Below, piece by piece: positions 1 through 6,700 of a DNA stretch of 12,397 nucleotides. The notes beneath the pieces were generated by a model. That model worked only from the letters and a program-made list of their open reading frames with translations, was not told the origin of the DNA and searched no databases. Source of the stretch: Promethearchaeia archaeon (GTDB lineage: Archaea; Asgardarchaeota; Lokiarchaeia; Sigyniarchaeales; SOKP01). The DNA is taken from NCBI GenBank assembly GCA_029856295.1, contig JAHQWS010000335.1, positions 1 through 12,397 on the forward strand, in the 5' to 3' direction. The position numbers and the translations under genes are program-made. Within the stretch, counting starts at the first letter, position 1. Each line of letters begins with the position of its first letter.

Positions 1-66
1 ATCTAATAATACAGCTACAGCCATTCTCCCCATATCACCCGCCCCTCCTAATGCTAAAACTTTCAT
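1..66 (-). CDS. Partial N-terminus of a saccharopine dehydrogenase-like Rossmann protein
   Basis: Only the first 22 codons are inside the window; the gene continues past the left edge. Reading from the ATG at 66-64, the peptide begins MKVLALGGAGDMGRMA. This has a short beta strand, then the glycine-rich GGAGDMG dinucleotide-binding turn and the start of a helix. That N-terminus is typical of the saccharopine dehydrogenase/reductase family and related NAD(P)-binding oxidoreductases. An upstream ATG at 71-69 runs into a stop after two codons, so 66 is the start. A purine-rich AAAGGTTGAG lies just upstream on the minus strand and may act as a ribosome binding site. The substrate cannot be judged from 22 residues; other Rossmann dehydrogenases remain possible. 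Confidence 0.6.
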   Translation of the reverse strand, partial: MKVLALGGAGDMGRMAVAVLLD

Positions 67-292
67 TTCATTACTCAACCTTTTTTCTGTTTTTTAATTT
101 TATTTCATTTTTTTATTAAATAAAATTGACTAATTAATTCTGCGTAATGCTTTTCCAGCAAAAGCATTCGCATAATACTTTATGATTTTATTATTGTTTT
201 TAATTGTATTTAAATATATAAACTAATATTTATCATTAATTTATAACATTTAAATACCAACAAATCAATTATATTCATTAACAAAAAATTAT
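67..292. other. AT-rich non-coding leader region between the partial dehydrogenase and the IS
   Basis: No plausible gene is seen here; with 293-401 it makes a gene-free stretch of 335 bases. It should contain the promoter of the minus-strand gene at 1-66, but no single TATA box stands out. Two dyads are visible: AT-only 10-bp arms at 96-105 and 118-127, and the stronger hairpin at 141-172, listed separately. The part next to the IS (about 181-292) is low-complexity AT sequence with nothing recognisable. Confidence 0.5.
141..172. other. Strong bulged hairpin upstream of the partial dehydrogenase
   Basis: The arms AATGCTTTT (146-154) and AAAAGCATT (160-168) are perfectly complementary around a CCAGC loop. 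A single bulged T (145) then allows four more pairs, TGCG (141-144) with CGCA (169-172). This gives 13 base pairs in 32 bases, with G-C pairs that stand out in an AT-rich gap. It lies 75-106 bases upstream of the start at 66. It could be a 5'-leader structure, a terminator remnant of a gene separated by the IS, or a small mobile repeat. No riboswitch consensus is recognised. Confidence 0.55.
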
Positions 293-313
293 AATTCTTA
301 AGTTTACAAGTTA
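293..313 (+). repeat. Left terminal inverted repeat of the IS
   Basis: This 21-base segment begins AATTCTTAAGTTTACAAG. It is the exact reverse complement of 2333-2353, and the identity stops on both sides of the 21 bases. Confidence 0.8.
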
Positions 314-376
314 AGGATCGAAAAAAAGCTTTTTCTTAATGTAACTAACGACATTAATGAATTTAAAGACATGGGG

Positions 377-393
377 GAAAAAAATAGGGGGGG
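377..393 (-). terminator. Possible T-tract terminator after the transposase
   Basis: On the minus strand, 9-25 bases past the transposase stop, there is a C7 run (387-393), then a T7 run (378-384), then a C run. Archaeal RNA polymerase terminates at T tracts without needing a hairpin, so this could end the transposase transcript. The assignment rests only on composition and position. Confidence 0.35.
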
Positions 394-401
394 AGGATTT
401 T

Positions 402-2078
402 TTAATTTGTGAGTAGACGCTTTAAATTTAGCGTTCTAAAAAATCGTGAGGCGGTTTTAGTTATTTTTTCAAGTTTCCAAAGTGGTTTTGCATTTGGAGA
501 GGCTAAAATTTTAAGAGCGTGTATTGATCTTAGTTCGTAAAGAAGCTCGTCGTAGCTCGCAGGTACCGATTTTCTTGCCAATTTTAACCTAAGTAGCGAT
601 AATAAGAGCAGAGCAATCACGCACAAGAATACATGGGCTCGGATAGAGGTATCTGCGTGATGGTACATGGGTCGAACGGCAATAGCAGTGGGACTTTTCA
701 TGTCTCGAAAGGCATGTTCCACGATGTATTGTTCTCTATACCCCCAAATGACCGCTTCAGGTGTCCACTCCTCGCGATTAGTGCATAAAATCGTCCGTCC
801 CAGCGTTGCTTCGTGTGCTTTTCTGGCTTTCTCATCAATTGACACATTTAGAGTCATATTTTCGTCCGTACCTTGAAGTTCAGTAATAATGACATCCGCT
901 AGGGGTCTTTTTCCGACCATGGATTTCAGCTTCTTCTCGACTGCTTCTTTTTTGGACCACATCTTTATATTCAGACGGTCTTTAAAATACTCCTTTATTT
1001 CAAGTACCTTTTTTTCAAGTTTTTCGCCGAATTTAACGGCACGTTTCTTTTGTTTCTTCGGATCGAGAACGACATAAAGAAGCCGATCTTTTCCGAAAAT
1101 TTTCTTAGTCGTCTTAAAGTACTCGACCGCCTTTTTTGTTATGGGTAATATAGTCTTGGTGAATTCATCCCGAGGTACGTGGAGAAGATCCTTGTGAGTC
1201 GAATTTCTTCGGGAGGCAATAAATCCAAGCTTTATTTCATCAATGGCGGCAAACGCATCTTTGGAATGGTTTCCCTTGTCAAACACCAATGTAATTTGCT
1301 TGGGATCCCGCCCGAGAGCAATAAGGCGATCTGCGATTCGTTGCGGCACTTGTTTAAATTCATGTGCGTCTTGAACGTTTCCTGCGTACGTTTCGTGCAT
1401 CAAGGGCACTCCCGATTCTCGAGCACATAGGAGCGAATAGTTCACGAGACGGCATCCGTTTCGATTTTCTTTAGAGTGTCCGAATTGAAGCAATTCGCTC
1501 TCTTCACTTCCTTTGGAAAAGGTAAAAAAATTGGTAGGGTCATAGAATAAGCTGTCAAGGTCAAGGTCATACTTATCTACCACAAATTGCCCGAGTGCGA
1601 GTTCAATTTGCCCAAGAACCTCTTTACTTAAGTATTGAAAGTGGTTCCAATAAGTCTGGGCATTTAGAACCTTGGGGTCGATATCATATCTCGTGGAAAG
1701 CCAGTCCTTTTCGTACCATCGTTTTAATTTAGATTTAGAACAGGGGGCAACACAGCGATTTATGGCGGCAATGGTAATGTACTCACCCAAAGATAAGTTT
1801 TGCTCTCTCTCTTTTGCTGTGTTGGCATCAATAATCCCGGCTAGATTAGTCTCCTCCGCTATTTGCCACAAAGCTGCGGAGATCCCGAATTCTATGGTTT
1901 GTACATCTATAATATCAACATGTTTTGTAAGTAGACCATTAAAATCGAGAGCTTGGAGTCTATCTTCCGGACCTAAGTATTTTTGCCAAACACGTCGAGA
2001 TCTACCGTTAATCCACGCACTTTTTTCTAAATAAAGGTAATATTTCCCGTGTTTTTTTTTTCGTGTTAAATATACCAT
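402..2078 (-). CDS. IS4/IS1634-type DDE transposase
   Basis: This 558-residue protein should catalyse cut-and-paste movement of the surrounding IS. The N-terminus (GKYYLYLEKSAWINGRSRRV, residues 11-30) is a DNA-binding entry segment seen in IS1634-type transposases. The catalytic triad is readable: Asp180 in FYDPTNFF, Asp267 in VFDKGN, and Glu454 in the signature YREQYIVEHAFRDMK (447-461). As in IS4-like enzymes, a long insertion separates the second Asp from the Glu. A leucine-rich helix (482-499) follows. Length is normal and there is no frameshift. Minus-strand transcription likely starts near the ATG, since a TATA box lies 23-30 bases upstream and no Shine-Dalgarno sequence is present. 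Codons are more G/C-rich than in neighbouring genes. Confidence 0.88.
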   Translation of the reverse strand: MVYLTRKKKHGKYYLYLEKSAWINGRSRRVWQKYLGPEDRLQALDFNGLLTKHVDIIDVQTIEFGISAALWQIAEETNLAGIIDANTAKEREQNLSLGEYITIAAINRCVAPCSKSKLKRWYEKDWLSTRYDIDPKVLNAQTYWNHFQYLSKEVLGQIELALGQFVVDKYDLDLDSLFYDPTNFFTFSKGSEESELLQFGHSKENRNGCRLVNYSLLCARESGVPLMHETYAGNVQDAHEFKQVPQRIADRLIALGRDPKQITLVFDKGNHSKDAFAAIDEIKLGFIASRRNSTHKDLLHVPRDEFTKTILPITKKAVEYFKTTKKIFGKDRLLYVVLDPKKQKKRAVKFGEKLEKKVLEIKEYFKDRLNIKMWSKKEAVEKKLKSMVGKRPLADVIITELQGTDENMTLNVSIDEKARKAHEATLGRTILCTNREEWTPEAVIWGYREQYIVEHAFRDMKSPTAIAVRPMYHHADTSIRAHVFLCVIALLLLSLLRLKLARKSVPASYDELLYELRSIHALKILASPNAKPLWKLEKITKTASRFFRTLNLKRLLTN

Positions 2079-2332
2079 AATAAATATATAGGGGAGTATG
2101 TTTATAAATCTATCGCCCGAATAATATCATTTTATATTTGAAAATGATAGATACTTAAATTAATATGAGGGGAGTATGAAAGAGATTTTAATAAACATGA
2201 TTTCAATTAAAATAATAGAAATTTAATTTCCGACAGAAATCACATCTAATAGTATTATAATGCTATGATTCATTAAAAATTAAGTCGGAATATAGATTGT
2301 TAGAGATTAAAAATAAATTTAAAATTTAGTAA
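2079..2332. other. Non-coding right arm of the IS with repeats and hairpins
   Basis: This gene-free arm belongs to a 379-base gap. It holds a 9-bp hairpin (TATCATTTT 2125-2133 with AAAATGATA 2141-2149, 7-base loop) and two direct copies of GGGGAGTATG at 2091-2100 and 2169-2178 that bracket it. A shorter dyad is formed by TTCCGAC near 2227-2233 and GTCGGAA at 2284-2290, around an imperfect palindrome near 2249-2266. The repeats flank the transposase TATA box and may be transposase or regulator binding sites. No ORF of note is present. Confidence 0.5.
2101..2108 (-). promoter_or_regulatory. TATA box for a leaderless transposase transcript
   Basis: TTTATAAA sits 23-30 bases upstream of the transposase ATG (2078-2076). 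Archaeal transcription normally starts about 25 bases downstream of the box centre, which places the start at or next to the ATG. The absence of a ribosome binding site fits leaderless translation. Confidence 0.6.
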
Positions 2333-2353
2333 TAACTTGTAAACTTAAGAATT
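2333..2353 (-). repeat. Right terminal inverted repeat of the IS
   Basis: This is the exact 21-base reverse complement of 293-313. The flanking sequence to the right (2354-2457) is plain AT-rich DNA leading to the stop codon of the next gene, and no direct repeat of the left flank is evident. Confidence 0.8.
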
Positions 2354-2457
2354 AAAATAAAAATAATTAGAAAAAAAACCTTACTTATAGAACGCTCAAA
2401 AATTTTATAGTATTAAATTATCTAACTTCGTAGATTTCTCTAAAAAGAATGATATTT

Positions 2458-3243
2458 TTATTCTTTTTGACTTATCAAATCTTTAACGGTTATATCAGGA
2501 TGATGATATCTTCCTTTTTCTAAAGTTTTGTCACCGTACTGAATAGATTGTTCAGGGCAATAATTAATACATGCTAGGCATTGCTGACATTTATGCTGCC
2601 ACTGTGGTTTGCCATCAACAAGAATTATATTATTCACAGGACAAACTGTTTCACAGATACCACAAGAAGTGCAATTATCATCTGCATAAAAAAATTTGTC
2701 ATTTTCATATACATGATCGCGGAATATTTTATTTGTTTTCTCTATGGATTTAGTTCTTTTAGCTGGTTCTATTTCGAGTATTTTATTTTCTTCTATAATC
2801 TTATAAATACGATCAACTTGATTTTTAGCCTCTTTAAGTTTTTCTTGAGATACTTTTTCTGAATTTAGAATATCGTCCACAATATTGTTATTAGGCATAT
2901 TAATAAAAAATCCCGCGCTAAATGGTTTTGATTTTTCTGAAAGAAGCCGTTCTATTTGAATTAAAGGTATGCCTTCCATATCTCCGTCTTTTGTTATCAC
3001 TGCAAATAAATAATTAGTATTATCAAGCACTATCTTTTCTATAAAATCGTAAACAATTCGAGGTAAGCCCCAATAGTACAGAGGGAAAATAAAACCGACT
3101 TTTTCGCTTGTGGCAACAATTTGATCTTGTTGTAAAGCCTTCGCTATTGATATTAACTGACAATCCCCTAACTTTTCAGCAAGGTCCTTGGCAATTTTTA
3201 ACGAATTACCAGTTCCGGTAAAAAAATAAATTGTAGTTTTCAT
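2458..3243 (-). CDS. EFR1-type protein: flavodoxin-like domain plus two [4Fe-4S] ferredoxin clusters
   Basis: This 261-residue cytoplasmic electron carrier combines an N-terminal flavodoxin-like domain with a C-terminal bacterial-type ferredoxin. The FMN phosphate-binding loop is visible as FTGTGNSLKIA (residues 8-18), and PLYYWGLP (54-61) matches a second flavin-contact loop. A charged helical linker spans about 130-175. Two cluster motifs follow: Cys191, 194, 197, 201 in CTSCGICETVCP and Cys219, 222, 225, 229 in CQQCLACINYCP. This layout defines the EFR1 family, whose partners are mostly unknown. The start ATG is preceded by AAGGG about seven bases away. It lies downstream of an acyl-CoA dehydrogenase, with a T-tract between them, so co-transcription is uncertain. 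A role in passing electrons between flavin and ferredoxin pools is inferred. Confidence 0.85.
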   Translation of the reverse strand: MKTTIYFFTGTGNSLKIAKDLAEKLGDCQLISIAKALQQDQIVATSEKVGFIFPLYYWGLPRIVYDFIEKIVLDNTNYLFAVITKDGDMEGIPLIQIERLLSEKSKPFSAGFFINMPNNNIVDDILNSEKVSQEKLKEAKNQVDRIYKIIEENKILEIEPAKRTKSIEKTNKIFRDHVYENDKFFYADDNCTSCGICETVCPVNNIILVDGKPQWQHKCQQCLACINYCPEQSIQYGDKTLEKGRYHHPDITVKDLISQKE

Positions 3244-3326
3244 CCATAATCCCTTTTTATCTCTTTGTTAATTTAATTTATTAATTAATTCTCTTATTAA
3301 TTTAATTTACCATATTAGAAAATAAT

Positions 3327-3335
3327 AAAAAAAAA
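3327..3335 (-). terminator. T9 terminator after the acyl-CoA dehydrogenase
   Basis: Sixteen bases past the acyl-CoA dehydrogenase stop, the minus strand reads nine consecutive T, then ATTATTTTCT. Such U-rich runs are the normal intrinsic termination signal in archaea. It separates this gene from the EFR1 gene downstream. Confidence 0.55.
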
Positions 3336-3350
3336 CTTGATTATTGAGAA

Positions 3351-4631
3351 TTATAGCATCTTAAATAATTTATATAAAGCATAAGACATGATATATTGTT
3401 GGATTTGGCGGGTTCCCGCTCCTATCTCCTGAATTCTAGAAATACCTAAGAGATCCTGCATTAGCGTATTATCACAGACTCCTGCTCCCCCCATAAGGTT
3501 TGCAGCTTCATAGCATACTCGTTCCGTTAATTGGGCACAATCATATTTCAATTGCGACACATATGCACCAAGTGACAGATTAAATGCTTTAGGTAAAACA
3601 CCTTTGTTCTCCTTCATTCGTTGGTCAACTAACCCACAGATATACAAAAGCGACAATGTAAGATTCATTGTTTTTGCCCATAAACCAGATAAAGGAAAGC
3701 CAACGCCTTGAAATTTAATAGTCTCTTGATTAAACTGTTTTCTCATGCTACAGTAAATAGTTGCATGCGTAACTGCATTCCAGGCTTGCGATACATATAA
3801 CATGCACCCTCCTAATCTTTCTAAATTCAATCCCTCAAAAAGATATTCTCGGCCTAAACCCGGAGCTCCAATAACGTATTCCTTAGGAACTCTTAAGTCT
3901 TTGAACGTTTCTTTCCCAAGATGCATTCTTGGTGTCCAAGGAATATTTATTCTTTCCACATTCCACCCATCCCATGAAGTATCAATTAATAATTGACACA
4001 TCGTGTTTCCTTGGTCTTTCTCAGCACAAGCATAAACAACGGCCCAATCAGCTTTCGGTCCGTTTGTTTGATATATCTTCTGACCATTAATTAAAAAGCT
4101 CCCATCTGGCTGTTCATCAGCAGTTGTTAACATATGCACGGCATCAGATCCTCTCTCTGGTTCTGTGATACATATGCATCCTATCTTTTCTCCGGTTACT
4201 AATTCTTTCAGAGCTTTTAAACGAACTTCAACACCCTCATTGTGAAGCAATAGCGGATTTATTGTTAAGACACAAGCTCCCATGGCCATAGTCATTTGTG
4301 GATCAAAAAAGTCGGAAGCGAGCATTCTTAATAACTCTGCTTTCATACCATACGGCTCAAAATTATATCCTATGCTTTCAAAATTACTGACCCTTGTGAG
4401 GTATCCTGCTTTACCAATTTCGGGAATCCACTCATAAAAATCTTCATTGTGCGAAATATTATACTTTTTCTCCAGGTTGATATAAAATTTCTCGAGTTCC
4501 CGGAGAAAATTAAAATCCTCAGGTTCTAAAAGGCTAACTAAATTACTATTTAAAAATTTGTATCTGGTCTTTAATTGGAGTTTTCCGAGGATTTCATCAT
4601 TTATACAATCTACATCTCCTTTTTTAATCAT
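3351..4631 (-). CDS. Acyl-CoA dehydrogenase family protein, isovaleryl/long-chain active-site type
   Basis: This 426-residue FAD enzyme should oxidise an acyl-CoA to the 2-enoyl-CoA. An alpha-helical N-terminal domain covers about 30-150. The first family signature is CICITEPERGSDA (152-164) at the start of the beta domain, and the C-terminal helical domain ends in EIGAGTRQIQ (402-411), where FAD and substrate bind. The usual catalytic Glu of the EGT motif is replaced by Ala405. However, Glu271 in GLNLERL occupies the position used as base in isovaleryl-CoA and long-chain acyl-CoA dehydrogenases. IVD also has an EIGAGT sequence, so the enzyme is probably active. Family enzymes usually pass electrons to ETF, but none is in the window. 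The N-terminus is about 30 residues longer than many homologues. Chain length of the substrate is not predictable. Confidence 0.85.
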   Translation of the reverse strand: MIKKGDVDCINDEILGKLQLKTRYKFLNSNLVSLLEPEDFNFLRELEKFYINLEKKYNISHNEDFYEWIPEIGKAGYLTRVSNFESIGYNFEPYGMKAELLRMLASDFFDPQMTMAMGACVLTINPLLLHNEGVEVRLKALKELVTGEKIGCICITEPERGSDAVHMLTTADEQPDGSFLINGQKIYQTNGPKADWAVVYACAEKDQGNTMCQLLIDTSWDGWNVERINIPWTPRMHLGKETFKDLRVPKEYVIGAPGLGREYLFEGLNLERLGGCMLYVSQAWNAVTHATIYCSMRKQFNQETIKFQGVGFPLSGLWAKTMNLTLSLLYICGLVDQRMKENKGVLPKAFNLSLGAYVSQLKYDCAQLTERVCYEAANLMGGAGVCDNTLMQDLLGISRIQEIGAGTRQIQQYIMSYALYKLFKML

Positions 4632-4635
4632 TAAA

Positions 4636-4641
4636 GATCAC
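4636..4641 (-). promoter_or_regulatory. Ribosome binding site of the acyl-CoA dehydrogenase
   Basis: On the minus strand GTGATC lies four bases before the ATG. It matches the right half of the archaeal Shine-Dalgarno consensus GGAGGTGATC and supports the start at 4631. Confidence 0.5.
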
Positions 4642-4668
4642 GCTCTTGTTTTATTATAGTTTTTTGAC

Positions 4669-4676
4669 TATAAATA
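4669..4676 (-). promoter_or_regulatory. Candidate TATA box for the acyl-CoA dehydrogenase
   Basis: TATTTATA on the minus strand lies 38-45 bases upstream of the ATG, leaving room for a short leader that includes the GTGATC site. A small 6-bp hairpin (4655-4660 with 4667-4672) overlaps it. The AT-rich background makes the exact box uncertain. Confidence 0.4.
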
Positions 4677-4716
4677 ATATTAACCCGAATTCTTAAAAAC
4701 TTTATAGCAAACTTTG

Positions 4717-4735
4717 AAAAAAAAAGGAAAAAAAA
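4717..4735 (-). terminator. Double T-tract terminator after the acyl-CoA ligase
   Basis: The minus strand reads T8, CC, T9 beginning 18 bases past the ligase stop. This strong U-rich signal suggests that the ligase and the acyl-CoA dehydrogenase downstream are separate transcription units. Confidence 0.6.
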
Positions 4736-4753
4736 TACAAATTTTAATTTTAT

Positions 4754-6487
4754 TTACTCACTCTTTTTGGCTTCTTCTCTAAGTGATCTTTTTAGCACTT
4801 TACCAACAGCTGTTAATGGTAATTCTTCTCTAAATTCCCATAATTTTGGATTTTCATATTTCGAGAGCTTTTCCGCAGCATAATTTTTTAAGTTTTCTTT
4901 TAGTTCTTCTGTTGCTTCGATTCCCTCTTTAAGCTGTACGACTGCTTTTACAATTTCACTTCCCGGTCGATTCGGATCTATTAATCCTATGATAGCAACT
5001 AATTCTATATCGGGATGTTTGGTCAATACATCCTCAACATGAACACTATATACTTTATATCCACTTACTATTAACATATCCTTGGTTCTATCTACTATTG
5101 TAATATAGCCTTCTTCGTCCATTACTCCAACATCACCAGTATGGAACCATCCGTCAATAATTGTTTGGGCGTTTGCGTCAGGTTTATTATAGTATCCTCT
5201 GGTAACGTTAGGACCTTTGCACACAATTTCACCCGGTTTCCCAAGAGGTACCTGTTCTCCCGATTCTACATCAACTAAACGTAATTCTATATCAGGAACC
5301 GTTAAGCCAACAGTTCCAACCTTTTTCTTACCATAACGGGGATTCATAGTGAGAATAGGAGATGTTTCAGTCATTCCATAAACCTCTAAGAGTTTAGCAT
5401 CTGCGCTCATAGCACTTTCAAAATCTCTAATTGCTTCAGCCGGAAATGGGGCGGCTCCTGAGAGATAAACTTCACAATAATCTAAGGTAGGTTCTGGAAT
5501 TTTTTTAGCTTTAGAATTATTCTTTATTGCTAAGTATAGAGTAGGCACATTCACCATCAATTTCGGTTTTTTATCTATAATCTCCTTAATTATATGACTT
5601 GTATTACGAGGGTCTGCGATTAGTACTTGAGTTCCAGATGTAAATACAGTAACCATACACATTACCAGACCTGCCAAGTGGAATAATGGAAATGCGGATA
5701 AATTTATTTGTCCTGCATCCTCGTCTGTAACACCAAGCCAGGTTTTTATTTGAACCGAATTCGAAATAATATTCATATGTGTTAACTCAGTTCCCTTTGG
5801 TAACCCTGTAGTTCCCCCTGTATATTGAAGTAAAGCAAGATCTTCATCTACATCAATTGACACCGGTTTAAGATCAATTTCAGTTTCCATTACTTCCTTA
5901 AAGTCAACCACAATTTTTCCGGGATATGGCAAGACTTTCCCTTTTGGAATTTTACCTGCCAACTTGCCAATTAAAACTATTGGTTTTGGAAGACCCATGT
6001 AATCTGCTATGTTTGTAGTTATAATCCCCTCAAGATTTGGTACTTTATCCATAATATCGAGCAATCTATGTTCATAAACAGCGTCCAATGTAACGAAAAA
6101 TTTCGATCCACTATCATTTATTTGATATGCCATTTCTGTAGCACTTAAAAGCGGTGAACAACCTGAAGCAACACCACCGACCAAAATAGTGCCAAAATGA
6201 GCAGCCATATATTGAGGACAATTCGGTAAATTGATAGCAACCCTATCTCCTTTTTTTAAACCATTTTTTTGTAAAAATGTTGCAAATTTATGCACCATTT
6301 CTCTCATTTCTTTAAATGAAATTTCTCTCTTCATAAAATAACAGCAAGGAAGATCTGGGAATTTTGCCATCGCATCATCAAATAATTTACCGAGACTTTC
6401 TTTTGGATATTCTAAACTTGGCTTAACATGAGAATCATAGGATTTTAACCATATTTTTGCATCATATGGAGTTTGTTGTTCTTGCAT
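4754..6487 (-). CDS. AMP-forming acyl-CoA ligase (fatty acid/carboxylic acid-CoA ligase)
   Basis: This 577-residue ANL-superfamily enzyme adenylates a carboxylic acid with ATP and transfers it to CoA. All core motifs are present: the P-loop YTGGTTGLPKG (222-232), the adenine-contact motif YGMTE (370-374), GWFHTGDVG (446-454) with the ATP-ribose Asp451/452 region, the hinge motif DRTKDMLIVSGYKVY (466-480), and the catalytic Lys563 in GKVLKR near the C-terminus. Length and N-terminal extension fit the medium/long-chain FadD-like group. After GYKVY, the common P-x-E-V-E is SVHVE here, a mild deviation. No signal peptide or membrane helix is evident. A near-consensus ribosome site, GAGTTGAT, and a TATA box support the start. 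Adjacent acyl-CoA dehydrogenase and hydroxybutyryl-CoA dehydratase genes suggest acid activation for catabolism, but the acid is unknown. Confidence 0.88.
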   Translation of the reverse strand: MQEQQTPYDAKIWLKSYDSHVKPSLEYPKESLGKLFDDAMAKFPDLPCCYFMKREISFKEMREMVHKFATFLQKNGLKKGDRVAINLPNCPQYMAAHFGTILVGGVASGCSPLLSATEMAYQINDSGSKFFVTLDAVYEHRLLDIMDKVPNLEGIITTNIADYMGLPKPIVLIGKLAGKIPKGKVLPYPGKIVVDFKEVMETEIDLKPVSIDVDEDLALLQYTGGTTGLPKGTELTHMNIISNSVQIKTWLGVTDEDAGQINLSAFPLFHLAGLVMCMVTVFTSGTQVLIADPRNTSHIIKEIIDKKPKLMVNVPTLYLAIKNNSKAKKIPEPTLDYCEVYLSGAAPFPAEAIRDFESAMSADAKLLEVYGMTETSPILTMNPRYGKKKVGTVGLTVPDIELRLVDVESGEQVPLGKPGEIVCKGPNVTRGYYNKPDANAQTIIDGWFHTGDVGVMDEEGYITIVDRTKDMLIVSGYKVYSVHVEDVLTKHPDIELVAIIGLIDPNRPGSEIVKAVVQLKEGIEATEELKENLKNYAAEKLSKYENPKLWEFREELPLTAVGKVLKRSLREEAKKSE

Positions 6488-6491
6488 TTAT

Positions 6492-6499
6492 ATCAACTC
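6492..6499 (-). promoter_or_regulatory. Ribosome binding site of the acyl-CoA ligase
   Basis: GAGTTGAT on the minus strand, four bases before the ATG, differs by one base from the archaeal Shine-Dalgarno core GAGGTGAT. It fixes the start at 6487. Confidence 0.5.
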
Positions 6500-6549
6500 A
6501 AAAATTTTTTACTAAATTATTGCTAAATTATAGATTATCACATTCTCAC

Positions 6550-6557
6550 TTATATAG
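6550..6557 (-). promoter_or_regulatory. TATA box of the acyl-CoA ligase
   Basis: CTATATAA on the minus strand, preceded by A-rich sequence that can serve as BRE, lies 63-70 bases upstream of the ATG. Initiation about 25 bases downstream would give a leader of roughly 40 bases carrying the GAGTTGAT ribosome site. Confidence 0.5.
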
Positions 6558-6676
6558 TTTTACTAAATTTGATAAAAAACAGTTAAAAAATGTTTAATTT
6601 AGAACAAATTTTTATTAAAAATTAATTAAATATAACATTAAAGTCCTTGAGGGCACCATAATGAATATCGCATCAC

Positions 6677-6700
6677 AAATAAAAAAAGAAACTTTTATTT
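6677..6700 (-). terminator. AT hairpin and T-tract terminator after the DRE-TIM enzyme
   Basis: Directly after the stop codon, the minus strand reads AAATAAAA, an 8-base spacer, then TTTTATTT. This forms an 8-bp hairpin overlapping a T7 run. The position against the stop supports a terminator, although the stem is entirely A-T. Confidence 0.5.

Larger units (their letters stand above)
293..2353 (-). mobile_element. Insertion sequence with one DDE transposase, IS4/IS1634-like
   Basis: A transposase gene is bracketed by perfectly matched 21-bp inverted repeats at 293-313 and 2333-2353, giving an element of about 2.06 kb. The size and single-ORF design fit the IS1634 group of the IS4 superfamily. 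The non-coding ends are long: 109 bases beyond the stop and 275 beyond the start codon. No clear target duplication is visible. A palindromic AATT is shared at both outer edges and could be either repeat or duplication. The ORF is visibly richer in G and C than its neighbours, which suggests acquisition from elsewhere. Intact ends and an unbroken ORF suggest a recent or functional copy. Confidence 0.8.

Noticed and set aside
283..292. A target-site duplication matching AAAAATTAT to the right flank of the IS
   Set aside because: The right flank has only loosely similar A-rich sequence that is not aligned to the repeat edge.
667..1430. Several plus-strand open frames of 60-83 codons opposite the transposase
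   Set aside because: They lie antisense to a clear DDE transposase, have no recognisable domains or ribosome sites, and are expected by chance opposite a long gene.
1672..2034. A 120-codon plus-strand open frame opposite the transposase N-terminus
   Set aside because: It has no family features and is fully overlapped by the conserved N-terminal region of the transposase.
2079..2457. tRNA, CRISPR or small RNA gene in the gap right of the transposase
   Set aside because: No T-loop consensus, no regularly spaced repeats and no conserved RNA motif were seen; repeats here are two copies only.
2581..2862. A phenylalanine/isoleucine-rich plus-strand frame resembling a membrane peptide
   Set aside because: The hydrophobicity comes from reading AT-rich antisense of the EFR1 gene, whose cysteine motifs fix the real frame.
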